Source: Alphaproteobacteria bacterium
Lineage (GTDB): Bacteria; Pseudomonadota; Alphaproteobacteria; Sphingomonadales; Sphingomonadaceae
Reading direction: 5' to 3'
Length of the DNA stretch: 60,790 nt
Assembly: GCA_018970445.1 (NCBI GenBank)
Contig: JAGWWF010000023.1
Span: 1-60,790, forward strand
This document shows positions 16,811 through 24,568 of the stretch, piece by piece. The position numbers and the translations under genes were made by a program. The notes beneath the pieces were generated by a model. It was not told the DNA's origin. It saw only the letters and a list, made by a program, of their open reading frames with translations, and did no database searches. Every line of letters begins with the position of its first letter. The stretch's first letter is position 1.

Positions 16811-18041
16811 ACTGATCGCGCTGGGCCTGGCCCTGCTGGCCGCCACGCCCGCCGCCGCGCTGGATGATCCTTGGGCGAAGCGGGCCGAGGCGGTGCTGAA
16901 GCGCCAGCCGATCATCGATGGCCACAATGACTGGCCGGGCGCGCTGCGCGGCAGTTTTGGCGAAGCCTGGTGGCAACAGGATCTGAAGGCCGATTCGCGC
17001 GGCTTCAAGCGGCCGTTGATGACCGACATTCCCCGCCTGCATCAGGGCCGGGTGGGCGGCCAGTTCTGGAGTGTCTATGTCTCGGCCAATGTCACCGGGC
17101 CGGCGGCGGTGAAGGCGACACTGGAACAGATCGACATCGTGCGCGGGTTCGTGGCGAAATATCCCGGCGATTTCGAACTGGCCGGCACGGCGGCCGACAT
17201 CCGCCGCATCCAGAAGACCGGCAAGGTCGCCAGCCTGATGGGGGTGGAAGGCGGCAGCCAGATCGACAATTCGCTGCCCGTGCTGCGCATGTATCACGCG
17301 CTGGGCGTGCGTTACATGACGCTGACCCACGCCAGGCACAATGACTGGGCCGACAGCGCCAACGAATCGCCCCGCCCCACGCCGCTCACCGATTATGGCA
17401 AGGCCGTGGTGAAGGAGATGAACCGCATCGGCATGCTGGTCGATCTGTCCCACGTGTCACCTGCAACCATGAAGGCGGTGCTCGGCGTGACGAAGGCACC
17501 GGTGATCTATTCCCACAGCTCGGCGCGCGGCATTGCCGATCATGTGCGCAACGTGCCCGATGATGTGCTGCCGCTGGTGCGGGCCAATGGCGGCGTGGTG
17601 ATGGCCACCTGGGTGCCCGGTTTCATCAACAGCGCGCGCCAGGCCTGGGAAGCGGCGCGCGCCGGGGAGCGGCAGCGGCTGCTGGCCTTGTATCTGGCCG
17701 ATCTGCCGCGCCAGGGTGTCGCCATGGCGGCGTGGGATGCGAAGAACCCGCGCCCGCCGGTGGGCATCAGCGATGTGGCCGATCACGTCATGCATCTGGT
17801 GAAGCTGGCCGGGGTCGATCATGTCGGCATCGGCGGCGATCTGGATGGCATCGAATCCACCCCCACCGGGCTGGAAGGGGTGGAAACCTATCCCGCGCTG
17901 ATCGCCGAACTGCTGCGCCGCGGCCTGAGCGAGGCGGATTGCGAAAAGATCGCCGGCGGCAATCTGCTGCGCGTGATGGCCGCGGCCGAAACCGTGGCGG
18001 CCGGCATGGCGGGTGAAACCCCGCCGGATGTGAAGCCCTAG
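16800..18041 (+). CDS. Dipeptidase, peptidase family M19
   Basis: This is a zinc membrane-dipeptidase-like enzyme of 413 residues with a signal peptide (MKNELIALGLALLAATPAAA). Metal ligands appear in order: HxD in IIDGHNDWPG, Glu in MGVEGGSQ, His in VDLSHVSP and YSHSSARG, and the late GIGGDLDGI. M19 enzymes cut dipeptides, often in the periplasm. The ATG lies within the end of the upstream exported-protein gene. The TAG stop is the first three bases of the palindromic element at 18041, so the C-terminus may have been set by that element. Confidence 0.92.
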   Translation: MKNELIALGLALLAATPAAALDDPWAKRAEAVLKRQPIIDGHNDWPGALRGSFGEAWWQQDLKADSRGFKRPLMTDIPRLHQGRVGGQFWSVYVSANVTGPAAVKATLEQIDIVRGFVAKYPGDFELAGTAADIRRIQKTGKVASLMGVEGGSQIDNSLPVLRMYHALGVRYMTLTHARHNDWADSANESPRPTPLTDYGKAVVKEMNRIGMLVDLSHVSPATMKAVLGVTKAPVIYSHSSARGIADHVRNVPDDVLPLVRANGGVVMATWVPGFINSARQAWEAARAGERQRLLALYLADLPRQGVAMAAWDAKNPRPPVGISDVADHVMHLVKLAGVDHVGIGGDLDGIESTPTGLEGVETYPALIAELLRRGLSEADCEKIAGGNLLRVMAAAETVAAGMAGETPPDVKP

Positions 18042-18230
18042 AGCGGTTTTCGTCCAATCTGGATCGCCGGCACGGAGCCGATTTTGGTTCGGTGCAAGGA
18101 GCAAGGAGAGCGCGATGCAGCGCATCGCAACCGACGAGGCGACGCTGCACCGAATCAAAATCGGCCCGCCCCGCAAGGGGTCGCCCGACAGGGCGATGAC
18201 GGTGGTTCAGATTGGACGGAAACCGCGCTA
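18039..18230. repeat. Nested palindromic repeat element between M19 gene and gntK
   Basis: Three nested inverted repeats fill the whole gap. The outer arms (AGCGGTTTTCGTCCAATCTG, and its near-complement at 18208-18229) match at 17 of the first 18 bases. The middle arms at 18077-18096 and 18146-18165 are 20 nt with one mismatch. The apical arms GCGATGC/GCATCGC are at 18112-18128. The terminal TAG and CTA serve as stop codons of the genes on either side. There is no coding gene inside. It looks like a MITE- or REP-type element, and transcripts would fold into one long hairpin. Confidence 0.75.
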
Positions 18231-18719
18231 AAGCGCGGCCTGCACGGCCGCCACTTGGGCGGCGGTGGGCCATTCGCCGGCCACCACGATGGCGGCTTCA
18301 TCCGGCGTGGGTGGTTCCAGGATGGCGAACTGGCTTATGGTGAGCGCCGCCGGCCAGAAATGATCCGGCCGCGCCGCCGCCCGCGCGGTGGCCAGTGCGG
18401 GCGTGATGGCGATCAGCACATAACGCACGCCGGCGTGCGCCGCATACAGCCGATCGCGATAGGCGCGTTTCAGCGCCGAGGCGCTGATCACCCCGCCGCC
18501 ATCGCCCCAGGCGGCCAGCTGCGCCGCGCAGGCATCCAGCCAGGGCGCGCGATCATCATCGCCGAGCGGCTGGCCGGCGGCCATGCGGGCCTTGTTGGCC
18601 GGCGGGTGCAGATCATCGCCATCGCGGAACGGCAGTGTCAGCGCATCGGCAACCGCAGCGGCCAGCGTGGTCTTGCCGCAACCGGCGACGCCGCCGATGA
18701 CCAGAAGGGGCCTGTGCAT
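18228..18719 (-). CDS. gntK: Gluconokinase
   Basis: This enzyme phosphorylates gluconate to 6-phosphogluconate, feeding the Entner-Doudoroff or pentose-phosphate routes. The 163 residues fit the GntK family. The P-loop GVAGCGKT is at residues 10-17, then FRDGDDLHPPANKARMAAG and PLGDDDRAPWLDA, followed by SASALKRAYRDRL. I chose the ATG at 18719 because the fold starts there. Its TAG stop lies in the right arm of the palindromic element. The gene pgl for the neighbouring metabolite is about 30 kb away. Confidence 0.92.
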   Translation of the reverse strand: MHRPLLVIGGVAGCGKTTLAAAVADALTLPFRDGDDLHPPANKARMAAGQPLGDDDRAPWLDACAAQLAAWGDGGGVISASALKRAYRDRLYAAHAGVRYVLIAITPALATARAAARPDHFWPAALTISQFAILEPPTPDEAAIVVAGEWPTAAQVAAVQAAL

Positions 18720-18748
18720 GGGCCCCTTGTTCCACAGCGGCGAATCGC

Positions 18749-18777
18749 TTGCAATCGCCCCTGCCTTGCCGCATAGG
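18749..18777 (+). promoter_or_regulatory. Probable promoter of rpsF-rpsR-rplI
   Basis: TTGCAA and CATAGG are separated by 17 nt, about 100 bp before rpsF. The region overlaps the gntK start on the other strand, so both genes share this short segment. Confidence 0.45.
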
Positions 18778-18877
18778 CCGCAACTTCCTGCGCCGGGCCT
18801 GCCCGGCGTGGGGAATGACGCCAGCCGGAGGGGCGTGGGCATGGGGCCCCCGCCAACGATCGGCACAGGAGAGTGAT

Positions 18878-19312
18878 ATGCCGTTTTACGAGCATGTCTT
18901 CCTCGCGCGGCAAGACCTGACAGCCGCTCAGGTCGAAACGCTGACGGAAGGCTTCACCAGGATTCTTGCCGATGGCAAGGGCCGGGTGGCAAGCAGCGAA
19001 TATTGGGGCCTGCGCACGCTGGCCTATCGCATCGCCAAGAATCGCAAGGCCCATTATGTGCTGCTGAACATCGACGCCCCGGCCGCTGCCGTGGCCGAGC
19101 TGGAGCGCCAGGTTGGCCTGAACGAAGACATCATCCGCTTCATGACCATCCGGGTCGATGAACTGGCCACCGATGGTTCGGCCATGACCCGCCGCGGTGA
19201 TCGCGCCGAACGGGGCGATCGTGACGGCGGCCGCGATGGTGGCCGCGATGGCGCCGGTGGCCGCGAAGGCCGCGCCGAACGCCCGCGCCGCGAACCGCGC
19301 GCAGCCGCTTAA
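18878..19312 (+). CDS. rpsF: 30S ribosomal protein S6
   Basis: S6 binds the central domain of 16S rRNA together with S18. The core of about 95 residues is typical (MPFYEHVFLARQDLTAAQVE, then YWGLRTLAYRIAKNRKAHYV). It is followed by a long Arg/Gly/Asp-rich tail with repeats such as GDRDGGRDGGRDG, giving 144 residues in total. Such tails are known in alphaproteobacterial S6 and are probably disordered. AGGAGAG precedes the ATG. It is the first gene of the S6-S18-L9 operon. Confidence 0.97.
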   Translation: MPFYEHVFLARQDLTAAQVETLTEGFTRILADGKGRVASSEYWGLRTLAYRIAKNRKAHYVLLNIDAPAAAVAELERQVGLNEDIIRFMTIRVDELATDGSAMTRRGDRAERGDRDGGRDGGRDGAGGREGRAERPRREPRAAA

Positions 19313-19324
19313 GGGGAGGCCAAG

Positions 19325-19549
19325 ATGGGACGTCCGTTTTTCCGCCGCCGCAAGTCGTGCCCGTTTTCGGGCCCGAACGCGCCCGCCATCGATTATAAGG
19401 ATGTGCGCCTGCTGCAGGGTTTTGTCTCCGAACGGGGCAAGATCGTGCCGGCCCGCATCACCGCCGTTTCGGCCAAGAAGCAGCGCGAGCTGGCCAAAGC
19501 CATCAAGCGCGCCCGTCACCTGGGCCTGCTGCCCTATCTGGTGAAGTAA
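19325..19549 (+). CDS. rpsR: 30S ribosomal protein S18
   Basis: This is the S18 partner of S6 on the 30S platform. The 74 residues carry the expected [12 protein letters not shown] start, [12 protein letters not shown], and [27 protein letters not shown] lies just before the ATG. Only 12 bp separate it from rpsF and from rplI, so the three are one operon. Confidence 0.97.
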   Translation: MGRPFFRRRKSCPFSGPNAPAIDYKDVRLLQGFVSERGKIVPARITAVSAKKQRELAKAIKRARHLGLLPYLVK

Positions 19550-19561
19550 GGAGCGGCCGCC

Positions 19562-20140
19562 ATGCAAGTGATCCTGCTCGAACGCGTTGAAAAGCTTGGC
19601 CATATTGGCGATATCGTCAATGTGAAGCCGGGTTTTGCCCGCAACTTCCTGCTGCCGCGCGGCAAGGCCCTGCGCGCCACCGAAGCGAACAAGGCCCGGT
19701 TTGAATCCGATCGCGCCCGCATCGAGGCCGACAACGCCAAGCGTCGCGACATCGCCCGCGCCGAAGCGCGCGAGATCGAAGGCGCCAGCGTGGTGATGAT
19801 CCGCGCCGCGTCGGGCACCGGCCAGCTTTATGGTTCGGTCGCTGCCCGCGATCTGGCCGAAGCGCTCACCGCCGGTGGCCACAAGGCCCACAAGAACCAG
19901 ATCGTGCTGGACAAGCCGATCAAGACCCTGGGCGTGCACGACGTGAAGGTCGCGCTGCACCCGGAAGTCGTGGTGCTGGTCAAGGTCAACATCGCCCGTT
20001 CGGCCGAAGAGGCCGAGCTGCAGGCCAAGGGCGTGGACATCACCGCCACCGCCGAGCGTGAGGAATCGGGCTTCACCGAGGCCTTTGATCCGAACGCCGA
20101 ACCCGGCACCCTGCCCATCGAGGACGCCGCCGAAGGCTGA
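19562..20140 (+). CDS. rplI: 50S ribosomal protein L9
   Basis: L9 binds 23S rRNA domain V and helps keep the reading frame. The N-terminal signature [20 protein letters not shown] and the loop [14 protein letters not shown] are present, then a long connecting helix and the C-terminal domain. At 192 residues it is longer than the E. coli protein because of an acidic C-terminal extension, as seen in other alphaproteobacteria. It is the last gene of the operon, and an intrinsic terminator follows 25 bp later. Confidence 0.97.
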   Translation: MQVILLERVEKLGHIGDIVNVKPGFARNFLLPRGKALRATEANKARFESDRARIEADNAKRRDIARAEAREIEGASVVMIRAASGTGQLYGSVAARDLAEALTAGGHKAHKNQIVLDKPIKTLGVHDVKVALHPEVVVLVKVNIARSAEEAELQAKGVDITATAEREESGFTEAFDPNAEPGTLPIEDAAEG

Positions 20141-20164
20141 TCCGGGGCGGCATGCCTGAAAAAC

Positions 20165-20200
20165 GGGGTCGCCGGCAGCCGCTGGCGGCCCCTTTTTCTT
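20165..20200 (+). terminator. Intrinsic terminator after rplI
   Basis: GGGGTCGCC and GGCGGCCCC form a nine-pair stem with one G-T wobble and a 10-nt loop, followed directly by TTTTTCTT. Confidence 0.85.
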
Positions 20201-20234
20201 GCCCGGCGGTGCGCCCGCGCCTATGAGCGCGGCC

Positions 20235-20510
20235 ATGACCGACACGCAAGACACCCCGGAAACCGCCATCCCGCCCAGCGACACGCCGCCCGATCGCCTG
20301 TCGGTCAATCCGCGCAGCGAATTTCATGATTGGGAACTGCTGCGCCGCGGCGTTGGCATCCGCTTCAACGGCGCCGAACGGACGAACGTGGAGGAATATT
20401 GCATTTCCGAAGGCTGGATCCGCGTGGCCGCCGGCAAGAGCCTGGATCGCAAGGGCAATCCGCTGACGATCAAGCTCAGCGGCAGCGTCGAGGCCTGGTA
20501 CAAGAGTTGA
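20235..20510 (+). CDS. DUF3297 family protein
   Basis: This is a 91-residue protein of the DUF3297 family. The conserved core reads PPDRLSVNPRSEFHD, then LRRGVGIRFNGAERTNVEEY, and WIRVAAGKSLDRKGNPLTIK. The function is unknown; the small basic fold is well conserved in proteobacteria. An ATG 12 bp upstream (20223) is an alternative start. It follows the ribosomal terminator and is probably transcribed separately. Confidence 0.85.
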   Translation: MTDTQDTPETAIPPSDTPPDRLSVNPRSEFHDWELLRRGVGIRFNGAERTNVEEYCISEGWIRVAAGKSLDRKGNPLTIKLSGSVEAWYKS

Positions 20511-20520
20511 TCGCCCACCC

Positions 20521-20549
20521 TTGAAATCGCGCCGGCCCGGCACAAGATT
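20521..20549 (+). promoter_or_regulatory. Candidate promoter of the exported protein gene
   Basis: TTGAAA and AAGATT are 17 nt apart, about 55 bp before the ATG at 20604. Just downstream lies the short dyad ATTAC-N6-GTAAT, which could be a regulator site. This is prediction only. Confidence 0.4.
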
Positions 20550-20603
20550 ACGTATCTGTAATGTTGTGCGGAGGTGGGGGCACCCGCGTGCGATGGAGCG
20601 ATC

Positions 20604-21362
20604 ATGGTGGGTGCCCTTTGTGCGGGCCGGCGCGGGCTGGCCCTTTTTCTGTGTCTGCTGGCCGTGCTGTGCGCTCCGGCCGCGGCGCAGCAGACGATCA
20701 TCAACGTGCCGTCGATCGAGCAGACGAAGCATGGCAAATTCTTCTTCCTGCACGAAAGCCAGCTGCGCGACTGGGATGGCAATCGTTATTGGCAGACGAC
20801 CAATTTCTTCACCTATGGCGTCACCGACCGGTTCGAACTGGCGCTCACCACCTATAATCTGGGCACGCCGGCAAAGCCCAACCAGGCGGTGGCGCCGGGC
20901 TGGAAGACGGCGCAGCCGGTGCTGGCCAAAAGCCTGCCGAAGTGGGAACTGAAACTGGGCGCCGGCCAGATGCTGCCGTTCAACCTGCGCGATGGCCGGG
21001 TGGGCCTGTGGAGCTATGGCCAGGCCAGCGCCCGGCTGCCGGGGCTGGGCACGCGGCTGATGGGCGGCATCAGCCATGGCCCGGCCAATCTGTTCGGCCG
21101 CAACACCACCCATGCCATCGCCAGCATCGAACAGCCGCTCACCGGGCTGGGCCGGGCGGTGGGCGGGCCGGTGGGCGCAGTGCTGGCCGATACCGCGCTG
21201 GTGGCCGAATGGTTTTCCGGCACCCACGAATTCGGCGATTTCGTTCCCGGCGTGAACTGGCACAACAAGGCCGGCTGGGTGGTCATCCTGGGATACAAGT
21301 TCAGCAACAAGCCCGGCCGCCGCGACGATGGCATGATCATCGAGATCGGCAAGACATTCTGA
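20604..21362 (+). CDS. Hypothetical outer-membrane or periplasmic protein
   Basis: This 252-residue protein has a signal peptide (LALFLCLLAVLCAPAAAQ). The mature part has alternating hydrophobic and polar strands rich in aromatic residues (YWQTTNFFTYGVTDRFELAL, later WVVILGYKFSNK) and ends in a C-terminal Phe (IEIGKTF). This pattern fits a small outer-membrane beta-barrel. I do not recognise the exact family. I chose the internal ATG starting MVGALCAG, ahead of the signal peptide. It is followed closely by rarA on the same strand. Confidence 0.75.
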   Translation: MVGALCAGRRGLALFLCLLAVLCAPAAAQQTIINVPSIEQTKHGKFFFLHESQLRDWDGNRYWQTTNFFTYGVTDRFELALTTYNLGTPAKPNQAVAPGWKTAQPVLAKSLPKWELKLGAGQMLPFNLRDGRVGLWSYGQASARLPGLGTRLMGGISHGPANLFGRNTTHAIASIEQPLTGLGRAVGGPVGAVLADTALVAEWFSGTHEFGDFVPGVNWHNKAGWVVILGYKFSNKPGRRDDGMIIEIGKTF

Positions 21363-21402
21363 AGGGCTTGCATGGCGCGGCGGCTTGCGGCTTGGATGGG
21401 GC

Positions 21403-22698
21403 ATGGCCGATCTGTTTGCCAGCGCCGATCCTGCCGCCGCCGTGCCGCTGGCCGAACGGCTGCGGCCGCGCGCCCTTGCCGATGTGGTGGGCCAGAGCGC
21501 GCTGACCGGGCCTGAAGGCAGCATCACCCGCATGGTGGCGGCCGGCAGCCTTTCCAGCCTGATCCTGTGGGGGCCGCCGGGCACCGGCAAGACCACGATT
21601 GCCCGCCTGCTTGCCGATGCGGTGGGCCTGCGATTCGTGGGCATTTCGGCGGTGTTTGCCGGCGTCGCCGATCTCAAGGCGCTGTTTGCCCAGGCCCGCG
21701 CCGCCGGCCAGCCGACCTTGTTGTTCGTCGATGAAATCCACCGCTTCAATCGCGCGCAGCAGGATGGCTTTCTGGGGCCGATGGAGGATGGCACCATCAC
21801 CCTGGTGGGGGCCACCACCGAAAACCCCAGCTTTGCATTGAACGCCGCCATTTTGTCGCGCGCGCGGGTGCTGATCGTGCGCCGGCTGGACGAAGCCGCG
21901 CTGGCCGAACTGCTGGCGCGGGCCGAGGCGCTGGCCGGCCATGCCCTGCCGATCACCGCTGCCGCCCGCGCCGCGCTGATCGCCGGGGCCGATGGCGATG
22001 GCCGCTTCCTTTTGGGCCAGGCCGAAAGCCTGCTGGCGCTGGGCGATGCGGCGGTGATGGACGAAGCCGCGCTGGCCGCCTTCCTGCACCGCCGCATGGC
22101 GGTGTACGACAAATCGGGCGATGGCCATTATGGCCTGATTTCGGCCCTGCACAAAAGCCTGCGCGGCTCCGATCCCGATGCCGCGCTCTATTGGCTGGCG
22201 CGCATGCTGGTGGCCGGGGAAGAGCCGCTGTATCTGCTGCGCCGGCTGGTGCGCTTTGCCAGCGAGGATATCGGCCTGGCCGACAGCAACGCCCTGCGCG
22301 TCTGCCTGGATGCGCGGGATGCGTTCGAATTTCTGGGCAGCCCCGAAGGCGAGCTGGCCATTGTCCACGCCTGCCTCTATCTGGCCACCGCGCCCAAATC
22401 CAACGCGGCCTATGTGGCGGAAAAGGCCGCGAAAAAACTGGCGTCCACCACCGGCTCGCTCAGCCCGCCGCCGCAAATCCTCAACGCGCCGACGCGGCTG
22501 ATGAAGGAGATGGGCCATGGCCAGGGCTATGCCTATGATCATGATGCGCCCGATGGGTTTTCCGGGCAGAATTACTGGCCTGATGGCATGACGGCGGCGA
22601 CGCTCTACACCCCCAGCCCGCGCGGGTTTGAAGCGCGGATTGCCGAACGGCTGGCGCAATGGGCGCAGCGACGCGCGGCAAGGCGGGGTGATGCATGA
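21403..22698 (+). CDS. rarA: Replication-associated recombination protein A (AAA ATPase)
   Basis: RarA/MgsA is a clamp-loader-like AAA+ ATPase that acts at stalled replication forks. The 431 residues have the P-loop GPPGTGKT at 57-64, Walker B with LLFVDEIHRFNRAQQD, and sensor 1 in LVGATTENPSF, followed by the tetramerisation domain (HYGLISALHKSLRGSDPDAALYW region). The ATG overlaps no gene. Its stop overlaps the start of the mmcQ-like gene in an ATGA junction. Confidence 0.95.
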   Translation: MADLFASADPAAAVPLAERLRPRALADVVGQSALTGPEGSITRMVAAGSLSSLILWGPPGTGKTTIARLLADAVGLRFVGISAVFAGVADLKALFAQARAAGQPTLLFVDEIHRFNRAQQDGFLGPMEDGTITLVGATTENPSFALNAAILSRARVLIVRRLDEAALAELLARAEALAGHALPITAAARAALIAGADGDGRFLLGQAESLLALGDAAVMDEAALAAFLHRRMAVYDKSGDGHYGLISALHKSLRGSDPDAALYWLARMLVAGEEPLYLLRRLVRFASEDIGLADSNALRVCLDARDAFEFLGSPEGELAIVHACLYLATAPKSNAAYVAEKAAKKLASTTGSLSPPPQILNAPTRLMKEMGHGQGYAYDHDAPDGFSGQNYWPDGMTAATLYTPSPRGFEARIAERLAQWAQRRAARRGDA

Positions 22699-23027
22699 CT
22701 TGGGATGACGTTGTGCAAATGGCGCTGGCGTTGCCGGGCGCAGTGCGCGGCACCAGCTATGGCCGCGATGCCGTGCTGGTGCGCGGCAAGATGTTCGTGG
22801 TGATCGGCAAGGAGCCCGATCATGTCGTGCTGCGCGCCGGGCTGGATGCGGTGGAGATGCTGATCGCCACCGATCCGGCCTGTTTCCATCAGACCCCGCA
22901 TTATGTTGGCTGGCCCGCCGTGCTGGCCCGGCTGGACGCCGCCGATCCCGATCGCATCGCCCTGCTGCTGGAACAGGCCTGGGCCGGCCACGCCAGCGCC
23001 GCCCAGCGCAAGGCGCGGGGGGTGTGA
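22695..23027 (+). CDS. MmcQ/YjbR family protein
   Basis: This is a 110-residue single-domain protein of the MmcQ/YjbR family. It starts TWDDVVQMALALPGAVRGTSYG and has the basic segment VRGKMFVVIGK. The fold resembles a DNA-binding double-wing domain, but the function is not established. It is translationally coupled to rarA by a 4-bp overlap, which hints at a shared role in DNA metabolism without proving it. Confidence 0.85.
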   Translation: MTWDDVVQMALALPGAVRGTSYGRDAVLVRGKMFVVIGKEPDHVVLRAGLDAVEMLIATDPACFHQTPHYVGWPAVLARLDAADPDRIALLLEQAWAGHASAAQRKARGV

Positions 23028-23110
23028 TGGCACGGCGCTGTTCCATCCGTCTTTCGTTCTGAGTGCCGCCGGCATTTGGGCATTGGAAACCAGATGCTGT
23101 TCAAAAATCA

Positions 23111-23214
23111 CGTCATGCTGAACTTGTTTCAGCATCCATGGGAACCAGTTCCTGCAACGACTCCCCCATGCAGCATCGGCATGACATGGATGCTGAAACA
23201 AGTTCAGCATGACG
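23111..23214. repeat. 30-bp perfect inverted repeat
   Basis: Two perfect 30-bp arms (23111-23140 and 23185-23214) flank a 44-nt spacer. Each arm holds its own small dyad (ATGCTGAA ... TTCAGCAT). I recall this arm sequence as a widespread intergenic repeat in sphingomonads, which a search would confirm. It sits between the mmcQ-like gene and the next gene, just upstream of the latter's start, with no coding content of its own. Confidence 0.8.
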
Positions 23215-23237
23215 ACTGGGGTGGGGGGTTGATTGCA

Positions 23238-24077
23238 TTGGCGACCAACGACAGCTCGGCCAGACGCTTCACCCGCTTTGTCGGCATCGACTGGTCGGGC
23301 GCCAGGGGCGTGCGCCACCCATCGGTGCAGGTGGCCATGTGCTCGGCGGGCGATGCGCCGCCGCAACTGGTGCTGCCGCCGGCCGGCGTGTGGTCACGCG
23401 CGGGCGTGCTGGATTGGCTGGGCGGCCTGTCGGGCGATGTGCTGGTGGGCATGGATGCCGGCTTCGGCTTTGCCGCCGTGCCGCCCTTCACTCAGCCGGC
23501 GCGCACCCTGTGGGCCGAAGTGGCGGCGGTGTGCGCGGCCGAACCCGATCTGGGCGGGCAGGCGTTCATCGCGCATCGCCGCGAGGCCTTCTGGCTGGGC
23601 GCGGCCGATGGCCCGCGCAGCGCGCGCGCCCATCTGCGGATCACGGAACAGGTGTACAAGGCCAGCGGCCTGGGCGTGCCGACATCCAATTTCGTGCTGC
23701 TGGGGGCCGCGCAGGTGGGCAAGGCCACGCTGTCGGCGATGCGGCTGCTGCACCATCTGGGCTGGCCGGTGTGGCCGTTCGATCCGCTGCCGGCGCGCGG
23801 GCCGCTGATCCTGGAAATCTATGCCCAGGCCTTTGCCCGGCTGGGCGGCTTTCGCGGCAAGCTGCGCGATGCGGCCAGCCTGAACGCCGCACTCGTCCGC
23901 CACGGCAGCCGCCCGCTGCCGCCGGCGTTTCCGGGCGAATTTCCCGATCATGTTGGCGATGCCATCGTCACGGCCGCCGGCCTGCGCGCCATTGCCCACC
24001 AGCCGCGCTGGTGGCAACCGGCCGCGCTCACCCCGGCGGTTGCCATCGGCGAAGGCTGGACCTTCGGGGTGGTCTGA
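23238..24077 (+). CDS. DUF429-like predicted nuclease-fold protein
   Basis: This 279-residue protein begins RFTRFVGIDWSGARG after a short leader and has a second acidic block GDVLVGMDAGFGF, then SRPLPPAFPGEFPDHVGDAI. This layout resembles DUF429, an RNase H-like fold of unknown role. No ATG fits. I propose the TTG at 23238, 10 nt after a G-rich GGGGTGGGGGG, with TTG 23229 as the alternative. The inverted repeat ends only 23 bp upstream, so the leader of this gene includes repeat sequence. Confidence 0.65.
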   Translation: MATNDSSARRFTRFVGIDWSGARGVRHPSVQVAMCSAGDAPPQLVLPPAGVWSRAGVLDWLGGLSGDVLVGMDAGFGFAAVPPFTQPARTLWAEVAAVCAAEPDLGGQAFIAHRREAFWLGAADGPRSARAHLRITEQVYKASGLGVPTSNFVLLGAAQVGKATLSAMRLLHHLGWPVWPFDPLPARGPLILEIYAQAFARLGGFRGKLRDAASLNAALVRHGSRPLPPAFPGEFPDHVGDAIVTAAGLRAIAHQPRWWQPAALTPAVAIGEGWTFGVV

Positions 24078-24082
24078 CCCGC

Positions 24083-24568
24083 TCAGTGCGGGGTGGCCAG
24101 CGCCCGTTCCTGCCGCAGCAGCCACACCGGCCGCGCCGCATCGGCGGCCTTCATGTAGACATGGGGGAAGCGCGCCAGCACGGCCTGCGCCACGCCGGGA
24201 TCGAACGGCGTCGCCGGCAGCACCGCATCGAAGCCGGCGCGCACCAGAAACGCCAGCTGATCGACAGTCAGCACGCCCACAGCCCGGATTTCATGGGCAA
24301 AGCCGGCCTCGCGCAGGATGCGGGCGGCGGAAAAGCCCCGGCCTTCGCGGAACTTTGGAAATGCGATGTCGATGCGGCGCAGCGCCCCCAGATGCGGGAT
24401 CAGCAACCGGGCATCATCGCCGGGCGCCAGAAGCACCGCCGTGCCGCCGGCCGGATAATCGGCCAATGGCACGGCTGGCGCGGTGTGTTCGGGATCGCGG
24501 CGCAGGCGGAAGAGATGGCCCGGCTCCGGCCCCTCCCTGGACGCGAGGGGCGCAAGATTGTCAGCCAT
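24083..24568 (-). CDS. DUF934 family protein of sulfite reduction operon
   Basis: This 161-residue DUF934 protein typically follows cysI in alphaproteobacteria. Conserved stretches are HLGALRRIDIAFPKFREGRG, FSAARILREAG and GVLTVDQLAFLVRAGFDA. The role is unproven; by context it assists sulfite reduction or siroheme use. It overlaps the end of cysI by 8 bp and is the last gene of the operon. cysH, often next in related genomes, is not present here. The gene converges with the DUF429-like gene. Confidence 0.88.
   Translation of the reverse strand: MADNLAPLASREGPEPGHLFRLRRDPEHTAPAVPLADYPAGGTAVLLAPGDDARLLIPHLGALRRIDIAFPKFREGRGFSAARILREAGFAHEIRAVGVLTVDQLAFLVRAGFDAVLPATPFDPGVAQAVLARFPHVYMKAADAARPVWLLRQERALATPH

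Noticed and set aside
18112-18230. Short open frame starting at the ATG inside the palindromic element at 18041-18229
   Set aside because: The frame is formed by the hairpin arms themselves and has no ribosome-binding site of its own that is separate from the repeat. A structural role explains the sequence better.
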